Below, in pieces: positions 1-13,100 of a DNA stretch of 64,000 nt. Location of the stretch: NCBI RefSeq assembly GCF_000189635.1, contig NW_002476454.1:682001-746000 (forward strand). The letters are read 5' to 3'. Within the stretch, counting starts at the first letter, position 1. Every line of letters starts with the position of its first letter. The position numbers were made by a program, and so were the translations under genes. The notes under the pieces were generated by a model. That model saw only the letters and a program-made list of their open reading frames with translations. It was not told the DNA's origin and ran no database searches. This stretch comes from Tetrahymena thermophila SB210 (Eukaryota > Ciliophora > Oligohymenophorea > Hymenostomatida > Tetrahymenidae).

Positions 1-112
1 TTGTGCTTCCCTAATTATTTACAGGAGCAGATGGTACATTTTATGGTGCAACTGTTGCTCCTCTAGTTAAACCTAATGCTTAACCAATCATACCTCCACC
101 AAATAAACTCAT
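1..112 (-). CDS. 5' end of an unrecognised gene, cut by the left edge
   Basis: Thirty-seven codons are visible, reading leftward from an ATG at 112 to the window edge with no TGA. The peptide begins MSLFGGGMIGQALGLTRG and continues with Ala, Pro, Val and Asn-rich sequence. Three codons are TAA or TAG read as Gln. The Gly-rich start followed by a low-complexity stretch is seen in many unrelated proteins, so I assign no function. G+C is clearly higher than in the flanking DNA, which supports coding. The start is the only ATG available before the AT desert on its 5' side. Confidence 0.6.
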
Positions 113-1462
113 TGATCTAATAAAATTTTTGTTATCTTTACTTTATTGGAAGAAAATATTTTATTTAAATATAGCAAATACTAAGAAATAGCTATTCTTT
201 ACTTAATAATTTGAAAGAAAGAAATAAATGAGTGTTTATTATTAAAAAAATTATTTATATGTTTAATCTTTTATTTAGCTAACAAGAATAAAAATATAGT
301 ATTTGTCTCAAACAAAATATTAATTAATAAGATCAAGAAAAAGTTTATAATTAAATGCAAGCTATAGATCTATATCAATTTGTCTAATAACCTTTTCTTT
401 ACTTTTATCTAATCTATATATATGTGTGTGTTTATGTATATAAATGAATAAATATATTTATTTATTTATTTTATAAGGAAACCTAAAAGTCTAATATCTA
501 AGAGATAGATATTCTTAAGAATTTAACAAATAGCTCTTCTCATTTTCATTCAAATGATTGAATTTCACTCAATCTTATTTTTGAATAAAAAGGGATTAAA
601 AATAATTTGAAATTAGTGTTTGTTTGTCTCAGTTTATGTATACTCTACTTTATAATTCTAATATCTCTTTAAATAAGATTCATTAAAAGTAGAACTATAA
701 TTTTTAAAATTAAATTAATTTTATTTTTTTAGTAAGCTATCAATTAAGTAAATAGTGGATAAAATTATTTATTTTAGTAAGCTTTTAAAATATGATTTTG
801 ATTCTTTTCAAAATTTACAAAATATTTCCTATAAATTCTCATCGTTTTAAATTAAATTTTATTTACATTTTGATTATTCATTTTGTAAAATTTACTTTCT
901 TAAATTTTTTGATGATTATTAAATTTATTTTTGTAGATTATTTCTATTTTCTCTTACTAAGAATTAGCTATTTAATTTATTTTATAAATTTAAATATTGT
1001 TCTAAAAATAATGTTAGATATTTATTGTATATAGCCTTATTGATTATAAAAAATAATTTATAAAGTGGCATTCTATATCAAATCTTTGTAAATTAGAATT
1101 AATAAATATATTCTAATACAACCTTAGTTTTACTTTGATACACTATATTAAGGAAAAACTAATGTTGCCAATTTTCTAATATTCTAAATTTGATAATATA
1201 AAAGTGAATTTAAGAATGCTGGATTGATTGATTGAATAATTTCTGAAACAAAGTCAAACGAATCGATTAATTTTAAGTAGTGCATTATGTCAAGCATAAT
1301 TTTTCTATCGAATAGTTTTTGATTGTTTTGTTAATTACTGAAATATAAACTATTTCTTGTTAATTAATAAAATCTAATTCTAAAAAGCATCTAAATATAT
1401 ATATTAAAAACCTTATTGATTTAACAAAAAAAAAATTAATATTTTCTAAAATTCTCAAACAA
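113..1462. other. AT-rich intergenic region, divergent promoters
   Basis: This lies between two divergently read genes and must hold both promoters. I see only A/T runs, a short TA/TG microsat near 415-440 and a chance reading frame at 792-1034 that is almost all hydrophobic AT codons. No RNA gene or repeat is recognised. Confidence 0.6.
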
Positions 1463-4400
1463 ATGGACTTTAATTAGATGAGTAACATGAATAGTTCTTA
1501 GCAACTAAGTAGTTTCTAATGTTAAAATTTTAGGTATTTATATATTTTGTAATATAGATGATAGGTAGAGGACAGCTCAATTTGGGTTACAGGATTTGTT
1601 ATAAGAAGAATAATATTAATAATCTCCTGTCACCCATACAAAATCTTTAGCAGACGATTATTTGACCAGGCCTAGAAGCTAGAATTAAAATTAAATAAAT
1701 GCTAATAATAGCAATAATTTAATTGCTAGCTCAAAAAATAGCAATTAAAATACTAATTAGAGTATCAACGACAGCGCCAGCTAAAGTAGTGGATCTAATA
1801 ACATAGTATCAGCTTTAATTCCAAATATAGTTTATGATATCATACATCATTATTGGTAAAAAGAACCTATATAATAGAATGAATAATAATAGAAGTAGGT
1901 AATTAAAAAAATCTAGAAGGATGAAGCTCCTAAGTTTAAGCCATCACACTAAAATGATTATAGATAATAGCTTATCGATCTTGGTGTAAAAGATAAATAT
2001 ATTCTAAATGGAGAATAGTACATTAAAGATATCCAAGCCGGATTAAAATCAGCTACTTTTAGGCTAGAAGGAAAATTAATTTTAACTAATTTCAAAGTAA
2101 TTTTAGCCAAATTCAATTAAATTTTAAATATTTTGACAGCAATTAAGCAGCAATGTGGATTAAAAAATAATCTAATTTATGATTTTTATTGATTTCTGTT
2201 GTGAAAACAATATTTTTATTTTAATACAGCTAATTTATGTAGTAACAAATGGTAAATATGAGAGTCTTGGTAGTCCAGATTTTTACTAAATCTAGTTGAT
2301 GATGATTTAGAGCTGTGAGAGAACAGTAGAGAAAAAAGGGAATCAATTTTCTTACATTGATATCGAATGTAAAGATGTAAGGAAATATTAATTTAGATTT
2401 AATTTCGATTAGAATGAGGAGTCACAGGAATTTATGGGTTTGCTAATCGACAATGCCTTTAATAAAGAGATATATAAATATCCTGCTTTTGTTTACAAGA
2501 AATACAACGATGAGGAGCAATAATTTAATGGTTGGAATATTTATAATATAAAAAAAGAGTTCGAAAGAATGAGAATCAACATTTACGATCCAACTTAACA
2601 AAATTCTAACTCAAATTAAGAGCAAGTAACTTATTTAGATTTTTATAATATAGTAAAACATTAAAAAATATCAGGAATTATCATTTAGAAATCAAAATAA
2701 GACCCACTATTCTCTTTTTTTCTTTTCTAATTTATTTAATTAATTGTAATAGAGGAATTCAAAAATCTATTTTTTCATTCAGCAAATAAATAAACAAATA
2801 GAAAGATAAATAGATACATTCAGTATTTATTCCATGTTACATTAAATTATTTTTAATATACGACTAGTTTTACTACAAATATCTCAACAATGAACTTAAG
2901 GATATATGTGACACATATCCTCCTTACCTAGTAGTCCCATATTTTATGTAGGAAGAAACGATTAAAAAGTGCTCGAAATTCAGATCAAGAGAGCGTCTTC
3001 CAGTTTTAACATTTGGATTCAAAAGCTCAAATGAATAAAAATTACCAGTCACTCTTTGGAGGTGCTCACAATGTAGAACTGGATTTAGCAGCCGTTCTAC
3101 AGAAGATGAATAGATGCTAAGATTGATAGGAGACCCTACTAATAAAGATAATAGGAGTAAATAACTCTTTTTAATATTATTTTTATTTGTTTATTTATTT
3201 ACTTATTTACTTAGGTTCAAACAATGTGAATGTCCATATTTATGATGCCAGACCTTTTATGAATGCAGTAGGTAATAAATTAGCTGGAAAAGGGTATGAG
3301 AGTAATAGCTGTTACAAAAATTGTGATATTTAGTTTTTAGATATACACAATATTCATAAAGTTAGAGATTCATATAACAAGTTAGTTTCTGTATGTCTTT
3401 CTTCAGATTAGCAGATAAAGTGGTTTAAAGAAGTTGATTCTAGCTAATGGCTAGAACATATTTCTTCAATAATTTAGGGAGCTGTAAGAATCTGCTAATC
3501 TATGCTGGCAAATAATCATGTTGTTGTCCATTGTTCTGATGGATGGGATAGAACTTCTTAACTGTGTTCCTTGGCTCAAATATTCTTAGATCCTTATTAT
3601 AGGTATTATTTTAATTTTTATGATGAGGTATTAATCAATCAATCAATTTAATGTTTTTAGAACAATTGAAGGATTCTGCTCTCTAATATAGAAGGATTGG
3701 GTTTATTTTGGTCATTAATTTAATTTAAGGTAAGGGCACGGGTAAAGAAATCAAAGTGAGGAAACTTCACCTATATTTTTATAATTTTTAGACTGTGTAC
3801 ACTAAGTTTAGAATTACTATCCCCTTTCATTTGAATTTAATGAATAATTTTTAGTTGATTTAGCTTTTAGCTCCTATAACTGCTAATATGGTACTTTCCT
3901 TGCTAACTCATATTAAGTAAATTTATGACTAACACATTATGTATGTATCACTAATAACATTTTATCTTAAAAGGAACTTGTTAAATAAGACATAATAAAA
4001 TAAACTATTTCTGTTTGGAGCTTTCTTCTTTCAAAAAGGCACATTTATGAAAATCCCTTCTATAAAAAAGATGATTAAATTCAAACTTTAAAGCCAGATT
4101 TCTAACAGAGATCTCTCAAAATATGGAATAGATATTTCTTTTTTTATCAATTTTAAAGACTAGATGAATACAAGATAGAACAGTAAAAATGCAGATTTAA
4201 TGAGTAATTTAAAATTCTTAATATTAAAAATTTTATTTAAACTTTTTTAAATATCAGGGATAACATTTAAAACTAACATAAAAAATCTTAAGAAGCACTA
4301 TAATTTTATGAATCCCTTTTAAAAGAATTAAAAATATAAATACCAAAGTAAAGAGTAACACCAAAAGATCTAGCAAACTTAGTTAAACAATCCATAATTA

Positions 4401-4519
4401 AAGATTACGAAGCTTAGTAAGTTTTTAAATAAGACTCTGAGTATAATGAAGAAGATTATGATATAATACTAAAGCAGTCATCACATATAGTAAATTAAAA
4501 CAGCAGATAGATGAACTGA
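1463..4519 (+). CDS. myotubularin-family phosphoinositide 3-phosphatase
   Basis: Myotubularins remove the 3-phosphate of PtdIns(3)P and PtdIns(3,5)P2 on endosomal membranes. In order I see an Asn/Gln/Ser-rich N-terminus, a PH-GRAM domain (LILTNFKLIYVV after splicing out about 2095-2228), the family block with NGWNIYN, a block with RLPVLTFG near 3000, and the active site VHCSDGWDRTSQ near 3530-3565. The CX5R signature is intact, so this is a predicted active phosphatase rather than a dead homologue. Later blocks RTIEGFCSLIQKDW, FGHQF and SPIFLQFLDCV also match. At least seven introns are needed. TGA at 4517-4519 ends the frame. The ATG at 1463 is the best start but requires a very short first intron (31 nt at 1534-1564, or 37 nt at 1521-1557), so the first exon is less sure. 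Confidence 0.93.
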
Positions 4520-5718
4520 CTTCAAATTAATTTGCTACAAAATTTAACAAAAAAAAATACTTTAACTTTATAATATTTGATATAAAATCTACTAACATAA
4601 AAAACCATATATCAAGAAATAAATATGAAAATAATATAATTAATTTATAAAATTAAAATTAATTGAGCTTTTACTTAAATTAAAGTATTTGTCGTATATT
4701 AACATTTCATACATAATTTAATAGTAAAAGTATAAATTTAACTAATTTGTAAAAGTAATAAATGTAAAGACTCATAATTAATAATAACTCGACTTTGTAT
4801 TATTTTGGCTTGAAATTTAATCTTAATTAATTCAATTTTAACTAAAGAACATCTATTAAAAAATCATAAGTAATTTAATAGTAAAAAATTTAATAATTTA
4901 TAAAAGTAAGTAATAAATTTAAAAATTTTATGAAAATGAAAAAAACTAATTTAAATTAATTGAAATTTTATTAAAATTAATTCATTTTTTATTTATTCAT
5001 TTAATTTAATAACTAAAATATAAATATAAAGCTTAAAAAATAAAATTTAAAGATAATTTATTAATAATAATCCAAGTTCAAATTTTTAACTTATTAAGTA
5101 TTTAAAAATTAATTAAATTTCTTCTAAAATTAAAGTATTTATTTGCCATTAATCGTAGTTCATGCATAATTTAATAGTAAAAATTAAACTTGTTTAACTT
5201 ATTCACTACTTAAAAATGAAGTTTAATTTATTAAATTTATTCCAAAATCAAAGCACTTTCAATTTAATCGTAGAAGTTTTACTTAATTTAATAGTAAAAT
5301 ATAAATTAAAAATATTTTAAATAATTAATTTAAGGATATTAAATAATAATAATTATATTTTATTTTATTTGAACTAATTATTTTTCAAATTAAATTGAAA
5401 TTAAACTGACTTTTAATAAATTATCTTAACAAATATATTAAAAAAATTAGCTGATTTATTTATTCAAAATTTAGAAATTTTTTTCATTAAAATATGTATG
5501 TATCTATCTATCAATATATCCATCTATCTTTCATAAAACTTTGAAAACAGTAAAAGATATTGATTTCTTATTAATTTTTTAATTGTTTCTAATATCAATT
5601 ATTTAAGATTTGATTTTTTCAAAAAGAAAACTTAAATAGATAGATAATTTTTGGATTATTAATTAACTAATAAAATTTTAAATAAAAAAAGATAAAGGGA
5701 ATAAATAGATATAAAAAT
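4520..5718. other. intergenic DNA with degenerate repeats
   Basis: No gene is seen. The element ATAATTTAATAGTAAAA or close variants recurs near 4712, 4870, 5166 and 5285, within longer related stretches described as a separate repeat. The rest is A/T-rich filler plus the promoter side of the next gene. Confidence 0.5.
5083..5305. repeat. two diverged tandem copies of an about 110-bp unit
   Basis: Copy one (5083-5192) and copy two (5193-5305) both start with TTTAACTTATT. Both carry an AAAATTAAAG or AAAATCAAAG block and TTAATCGTAG in the same order, and both end with AATTTAATAGTAAAA. Weaker relatives lie at about 4640-4745 and 4800-4900. The copies are too diverged to be recent. Confidence 0.5.
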
Positions 5719-6210
5719 ATGCAAGAGATAGAATCCAAATAATATATTGGAGCAAAAGAAGGAGCCCATATAATTTATACTGTCTGCTTCTTAGCAGCAA
5801 CAAGCATCATTGAAAATAAATACAGCGAAAAGCAATGCGAAGGAGTCAATTTATTGCTTTTAGTCAATTTAGTTTTTTACGGTTTAATAATTTGGGCAAC
5901 TTACTAAGTTATAACGATATTACCAAAATACAAAAATGCTGCTATTAAATAATTCTTTAGCTTTATGCATGGCGTTTTTGGAATTTACATGCTTGCAGTT
6001 TTTGCTTATGCTAATTTACTCTATTTTGATGATGCTTTTGTAAAAAATAACTGTACAAAGAACACTCCTATCCTTGCTTTCTTCACAACTTTATTTATTA
6101 TTGTTGGATATGTGATTCTCATAATATTTTCTATGTCATTCTTTTCTTCAATATTTAGACGTTTTTCTAAATAAAATAACGATGAAACTGGAGCTATTGA
6201 AGAACTCTGA
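5719..6210 (+). CDS. small four-helix membrane protein, function unknown
   Basis: A single exon of 163 codons runs from ATG 5719 to TGA 6208-6210, with four internal TAA codons read as Gln. Four hydrophobic segments stand out at about residues 15-30, 46-70, 90-112 and 125-150. A short loop with Cys and acidic residues lies between segments three and four, and the tail is polar and acidic, ending AIEELSTOP. The size and topology resemble generic tetraspanning ciliate membrane proteins, but no family motif is recognised. A partial start inside the gene at 5965 would remove two helices and is not favoured. Confidence 0.8.
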
Positions 6211-7127
6211 GCGTTCTTAATATTCAAGATAAAAATGTTTAAATATCATTTTTAAAAAGTCTTAACATAAAATAGCATAATATACAACATATAGATAAAA
6301 TCAAGATATTGAATATCTTCAAATATTATACTAATATAACAATAAATAAATAAATAATTCACTGCTTTCTATGTATTTTTTGTTATTGATACTTTTTGCC
6401 ATAAAACTCATATTAATAAAATAAAAAAATCACAAATAAAAATTAACAATCCATAAAATAAAGTACAATAAACAATTTTTTGAAAACATTCGTTAATGAG
6501 GGTAGTTTTTAAAAATAAATCCTAAGCTTATAAAGATTATAGTTATCAGTTAAAATAGAATTTTATTTAATGATTTTAATTATTTTATAATAAAATATTT
6601 TTTTAATTTTAATAAAATAAATTTTAATCATAAATCAAAAAAAAGATAAAGAATATAAAATAGTGAATATATTGTATTTATTACTTACTTGAATTATTAA
6701 ACAATTTAATTTGCTAAGAAAGTTCTAAGTATAAAATTTTACTTTGAAATAAAAAAATTTTACAATTCAAAATTATTTTAAAATGTTATATATAATTAAT
6801 TAACTAATTCTGTATCAAATATTTCAAGAAATTAATTATAATAATTCTTTTGGAGTGAATCTATTTAGCATAATTCTTATAATCTTGATTCAATCTAGAT
6901 GTCATTCAATATTATTTTTAAAAAGTACTTGTCTTGAATTATTTATATGAGTGGCTTTCTTTCTTTTTAATAAATAAAAAAACATAGATTGATTTACAAT
7001 ATAATTGTGAAATTTATTTAAATTAGGCAAGATTTATTATTTTTGATATAAAGATTAAAATAATAAGATTAATATATTTAATTTTTTAGGCAGAATTTAA
7101 TAGAAGAAAAAAGGCAAATAAAGTAGA
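6211..7127. other. intergenic region between two plus-strand genes
   Basis: About 0.9 kb of A/T-rich DNA with no supported gene or RNA. It must contain the 3' processing signal of the membrane-protein gene and the promoter of the ASC-1 gene, but nothing specific can be pointed to. Confidence 0.5.
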
Positions 7128-9722
7128 ATGATTGAAAATAACTTGGTCATAACAACTAAAAAAGGCAAAAAGAAAATTAATTTAGAAGCTCCTTTACTTC
7201 CAGGCAGATAATATTGCTAATGCCATGCTTAAGTCCATAATTTGATTAATAATTGTTTAGTATGCGGCCGTGTTATTTGTGAATAAGAAGGAGCTGGTCC
7301 ATGCTTCTTTTGTGGTAATGATGTTTTAGCTAAAGGATAAAGAGCTGAATTCGGATAAGATGAGGAGGCTTTTCCTGAATTTTAAGATCCTAACAGTGAT
7401 ATATAGAAGGCAATATAGCATAAAAACAAAATGATTGAATTTGATAAGAGCAACTTTATTCAAAAGAATGTTTTTGATGAATAAACAGATTGGTAAATTA
7501 TTTTAATGAGCAAATCTTTATTAATAGTTTATTTTAGAAGCGATAAGAATTATAGTCTTTATTGTGATAAAAATAATTTCAATAGTTTTATTAAAAATTC
7601 GTTATAAGTTTAATAATGATATTGGCTATATTTAATTTGTACCTTTAATATTTAATTTTAGGTATTCAATTGCAGACGATGTTTGGTAGGATAAAAAAGC
7701 CAGAAAGCAAGCCATAGAATAGTTAGTAGCTAGATAAGAAGAAATTTAAGAAAATGATAAATACATTCACGTCTAGTATGATGTAACTTAAGGAAAGTGG
7801 ATAGAAAATAAACCAATTTTCGATGAACAAAAATTCAAATAAAAAGCACAAGAATTTTAAAATCAAATTGACGATTTTGATAAATAAAGAGGAAGCGATG
7901 ACAGTGATGATGATAGTAACTATACAAGCGACAGTGAAGGTGAGGAAAGAGGAAAAAGAAGAAAAAAAACAAATAAAGTTATTAAAGCTTCTGCTAATAA
8001 ATCACTTAAATAAGAGTAGTAGAATTTATATGATGAAATTAAATAAGAGTTAGAAATAATAAAATAATCTAGTTTCAAGGTTTAAGGTGATAGTAATAAA
8101 TAAAATTAAAATGCTGAGTCTAAAAAGTAAGCAGATCCCAAAAAAAATATAAAAATTAGCTCTATTGTAAAAACAGATGAGTTTTTAGAATTTTAAAAAG
8201 AAGTTTAATCTTAAATGATGAAAGAAATAGAATAAAATAATTAATAAAATTTCAATGGAGAAACTCCATATGATGAAGCATTGTATAATATGTAATTAGA
8301 TGACGAAGGAAAATGCCTATCTATGCTATAGCCTTGGGCTTCTTTGCTTGTTGAAGGTTTCAAAAGATTCGAAGTAAGAATAAAATATAGCATTTAATTA
8401 TAAATTTTCATTAATTATTTTTATTTAGGGAAGATTTTGGACTACTGATTACAAAGGACCTCTATATATTCACGCTGGAGCTACTCCACCAACCTAATAG
8501 TTGATTGATGAAATAGAAAGTTAGTATAAAGAACATTACAAAGGAGTTAAGAATATGCCTCCTTTCCCCAAAAGATATCCTACTGGATGCTTAATTGGTT
8601 GTGTTGACTTACAGGGAGTATTAACTAAGGATGAGTATATTGCTAATATTCCTGAAAAGTATAGAGAAGACAGTTAATGTGACCACATATTTGTCGTAAG
8701 AAATCCTCGTAAATTGTTTTACCCTATCAAATTAAAGGGATCTAAAAATATATTTGATATCCCAAATGATATTCGTATAAACAGCAAGAACTAGCTAATA
8801 AAGGTATGTATAATATTTTGATATAATTTATTAACATAAATTTAAACTTTAGGTTCCATCTACTTGGTATGAATGGTGTGCTAAAGATATTGATATAGAC
8901 CTCATTCAGGGTAAATATGATTAGCAAGAAGAAGGATAAGAAGAACAAAAATAACTATCAGAAAATGAAAAATTTAATATGAACTACCCTACTCTTGGCG
9001 ATAAGTAAGGTAGCTAACAAAATAGAAAGGCAAGTGAGGAGATACCAGCTATTTAAAAGAAGCGCTCAAATTAGAAAAAAGACTTTATGCAATCAGCTGA
9101 AATTCATAATAAATTGAGAGGTTTTGCTTCAGAAATTAAGGTTAAGATGGAAGGTTTCGGTTTTATGCTTGCCCCGTTCTTAGATTTGCAAGAATAAACT
9201 CAGATAGCTGACTACTTTTTGCAAAAGAGTGGAGGATCATATAAAATTGGTATCACAAACGTAGACTCTTTCTAAGTTGATAACACATTCCCTTTCTTGG
9301 AAAAAATTTAAGAATTTGTAATTAAATCTTTCTGCTATTTTACAGAGGGCAAAAAATCAGATTGCATGAATCAGTAATTTTCTTGAATCAAAAAAAAGAT
9401 TTTAAAATATTATTAAATATTAATTAGATTGAAGCAAATTGAATACTTTTACTTAAATTAAAAATAAAAACGTTTTGCATACAATCAAGAGTATTTCTTA
9501 ATTCTTATGTTAGGCTGTGACTATGAAATTGTTGTCTAAAATAATTAGACATACAAGACTAAGTAAGTTAAAGTAGCTAATGCAACTGTTTTAATGCAGC
9601 TCTATGACGAGCATACATCTATTATTTATGAAAGCGTCGATTTAAATACAAAAAAGTAAGCTAAGGATATAAATCTCAAAGATACTATCACAAACTTGGT
9701 AATCTGTTTTAAGTCCAAATGA
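7128..9722 (+). CDS. TRIP4: ASC-1/TRIP4 homologue (C2HC5 zinc finger plus ASCH domain)
   Basis: In animals and fungi TRIP4 is a subunit of the ASC-1 complex, which splits collided ribosomes and assists alkylation repair. The N-terminus carries the C2HC5 zinc finger: YCQCHAQVHNLINNC, then CGRVICEQEGAGPCFFCG (about residues 28-70). A Lys/Asp/Glu-rich linker follows, then the ASCH domain, opening with QPWASLLVEGFKRFEG and continuing with RFWTTDYKGPLYIHAGA and YPTGCLIGCVDL. The C-terminal third is conserved only in outline. Introns at 7494-7661, about 8371-8429, about 8804-8852 and about 9379-9433 restore one frame to TGA 9720-9722. The full domain set in the usual order makes the identification firm. 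Exact exon borders near the C-terminus are inferred. Confidence 0.92.
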
Positions 9723-10142
9723 TTTAATTGATTAAAACTATTTAAACATAACATTTAAATATTATAATATATGTTAATTAACAAAATATAATTATTTATA
9801 ATTGAGAATTAGAATTTACTTTATTAAATTTTAATTTTTCTATTTTAAATTGTAAATATGTGGTATTTGTTTTCAGCAATTAAATATTATGCTTTATTTC
9901 TACTTTAAATTATGATAACCAATTATAAATTATGAATGCTCAGTTTATTATTTTAGTTGCTTGTTATTAAAATTTAACTAGCTGAATCTTGCTGGCATAT
10001 ATAATTTAAAAAAGAAACTGGCATTGTTTGATTATGTATTAATTAATAGAATTCAAGATCTTTTTATATATTATTAATAGAAACTTGCAAACAATTTTTG
10101 AATAAGCTAAAATAGAATTTATTTTCAAGGCTTATTAAGTAA
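9723..10142. other. intergenic region, no feature seen
   Basis: About 420 bases of A/T-rich DNA between two head-to-tail plus-strand genes. No RNA gene or repeat is recognised. Confidence 0.5.
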
Positions 10143-13100
10143 ATGAGTTCCTTTAAGTAATATCTAAGGATCAGACCTATTGATTATGAGTCTGATATGA
10201 TATAAATAGAGGACAATAAAGTAACGATCAAAGACACTTCATTTAAAATGAACTAAAGCGTTGCTTTGTCTGGCATGCAAGCAGAAGATCAAAGCTTCAA
10301 GTTTAACAAGATCCTTAATTAAGGTGTAAATCAAGATAGATTATTTTAAGAAATTGGGGCTCCTTCAGTAGATAAAGTACTTCAAGGAGTTAATTCTCTT
10401 ATTATAAGTTATGGTTAGACGGGAAGTGGAAAGACATATTCAATATTTGGCTAGCACCCAGAATATTTATTAGATCAGCATTAAACAATAGATGAATAAT
10501 TAGGGAAAGCAAGAACAGATTAGCGAGGTTTAGTTCCTAAATCAGTAGATTATTTATTAAAAAAAGTGGTTGAATTGCAAGATACAAAAGAAATAGTAAT
10601 TACGATGAGCTTTGCTGAAGTGTATCTTGATAAAATTCATGATATAGGAAAATTTTATCTCTTATAAGGTATTTATATTTTGTTAAGATTTGCATTAAAA
10701 TAATAATTAATGTATTTTTTGCTAATTATATAGATGGAGGAAAGAAAATTTTGAATATAGGTATCTTAAAATATAAAAAAAAGACAATTTAAAGAATAGT
10801 TTTTATTATAATATTGCAAATATAGATAGAGTTATCAAAGAGTAAGAAAATGAAAATCTTACAATGTACGAAAATACAAATGGGTAAATTGTGGTTAAGG
10901 ATTTAACACTTATAACCTTAGAAAGTATAGAGTAACTCTATGGAGTTTTGAAATCATGTGTATATTAATTATAAGTCTAATGTTTTGTATTTAAAGGGAT
11001 TTTCTTTAAAATTTTAGTTTTAAATAAGAGATCAACTAGAATTAAAAGGCATTTCAATATGGGAGAGAGCACATACTGTAATATGCTAATTACTGTTGTT
11101 TATTTAACTATTTTTGTTTATAATAGATATTTACAATTAATGTCATTCAGAAGGATAAAGAAAATGAAAATATACCTTTCTCTAATTGTTTCCTTTAATT
11201 TGTTGATTTAGCTGGCTCAGAAAGAATAGCTAAAAGCTTAACAGAAGGTCACAAATACTAAGAATCGATAATAATTAATTAAAATTTGTCAGTACTATGC
11301 AAAGTAGATATTCTCTTTATAAGATTTTATAATTTTGATTTTAATTTTTTTTTTTTGAAGTGTCTGCAATCAATCTCTTTGAAAGGCAAGTCAATACCTC
11401 ACAAAGAGTCAAAACTATCTAGAATTTTGCAGAATACTTTATAGCCAAGGAGTTTTATAACTTTAATTGGTAACATAAATCCTAGTGAAAGTAATTACGA
11501 AGAATGCTTAGCAACACTGTAATACATAGAAAGATGCTCAAAGGATGCTCCTAAAACTCTTCCAATTTCATCAAATAATAGTAACATAAATAATCTAACA
11601 AATAGTAGTGTAGTAAACGATAAGGTTGTTTAAAAATTGTAAAGAGATAATTAAGAATTAAAAGAAAAATTAGAAAAAGTATAAAATGATCATAAAAAAA
11701 GGCTACATGATATATAAATGATATTAGGTATAGAAGTTGAGCTTGATAAATTATTTTTAAAAAGCTCAATCAGAGAATTGAATCATTTAAAGCAGTAAAA
11801 AGAGGCGATGATGAAAGCAGAAAATTTACAAAAGCAGAACGAAGAACTAGAAAAAACAATAGATAATCTTCATAAGCACATTGATGAAATAAAAAGAACT
11901 GAGCATAGAAAGTGGGAATCATAAAAATGTTAAATTATAGAACTGAAAGAATCACTTGTAAACCTAAAATGTAAATACTTCAAATAATAAATAGAATATT
12001 TAAGTTTTTTATTTGAAATAGAATAAATAAGCTCAAAAGAAATGAATTCAAAAAGTGACATCAAACAGTTTCAAAAAGAAAAAGAATAAGACTTGAAAAA
12101 TTTAATAGATAGAAGCAACGCACTTTTAGAAGAAAGGAATAATTTAGTTTTCAATCTTCCAACATTTGTGTAAAATAAAACTTAAGAAAATTAAAAAGTA
12201 AATGATCTAAAGAAAGCAACTAAATACGAAGCTGAAAAAGAACACAAATCATAGATCGAAACTTTAAAAAAAGAATATCAGTAACTACTAGAAAACTCTA
12301 AAACGCAAGTAAGAATTATTTACTAGCCTTATAATATGATTTAAACAAAAAAGATAACTTTTATTATGTTAAGATAGATAAGCTATTTATTAAAAATGAT
12401 TCTAATTTTATATTATCATATTCAAATAGTTTGAGTTCTACCTTAAGCAAAAGAATGAATAAATTGATCAATATGTATAAGATTCTAAAAAATACAGAGA
12501 AGAAAAAAAAAAGTAAATAGATGAAATGAAATTAGAAATGAGTGAAATGTACGAAGTTATCACAAGGCTGAGCAGTATCTTGTAAAAAGTTGAAGTAAGC
12601 TAACCACAATTAAGAAGGATATTGTTTTAATTTAAAATTCAAAAAAAAGATGGGACATTATAGTGGAGGCATCAAATCAGTAAATATCCCTGAGAAAGAA
12701 AAACCTATTTTACCAGTCAGATAAAAATATAAACAGTATTAAAATTTTTAAGCTTATATTGAGTTAAATTTTAAATTTTTTTTTATCTTAGCTTATTTAA
12801 AGTTTTAGATTTAAAGCATTTACGCTAAGGGAGCATGAGATAAAGTGATGCTGGTTTAAGAAAGAGTGCTTCTGTGGCATCTGCAATAAGCTAAAACTAA
12901 GATATTAAAAAAACTAAATCAGGTGTTTCCTATCCTCCTGAAGAAGAATAAGCTAAGGATGATATAGATAATGAAAAACAAATGCAGAATGAAAAAGATT
13001 TGAAGGAACAAGAAAATAATAGAATTGACATAAATATAAATCTTAATTAATTTAAAAATAAGGATGACTTTATTCATATTAAAAATTTTGCAGAGAGATT

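Noticed and set aside
792-1034. Eighty-codon hydrophobic frame in the first intergenic region.
   Set aside because: All codons are A/T-biased, no TAA/TAG Gln use typical of true genes here, and no domain or neighbour supports it.
11030-11100. Alternative reading of the kinesin switch I region as NMGESTYCNM.
   Set aside because: That frame needs a poorer donor and inserts extra residues; the frame giving WERAHTIFT aligns to kinesins without gaps.
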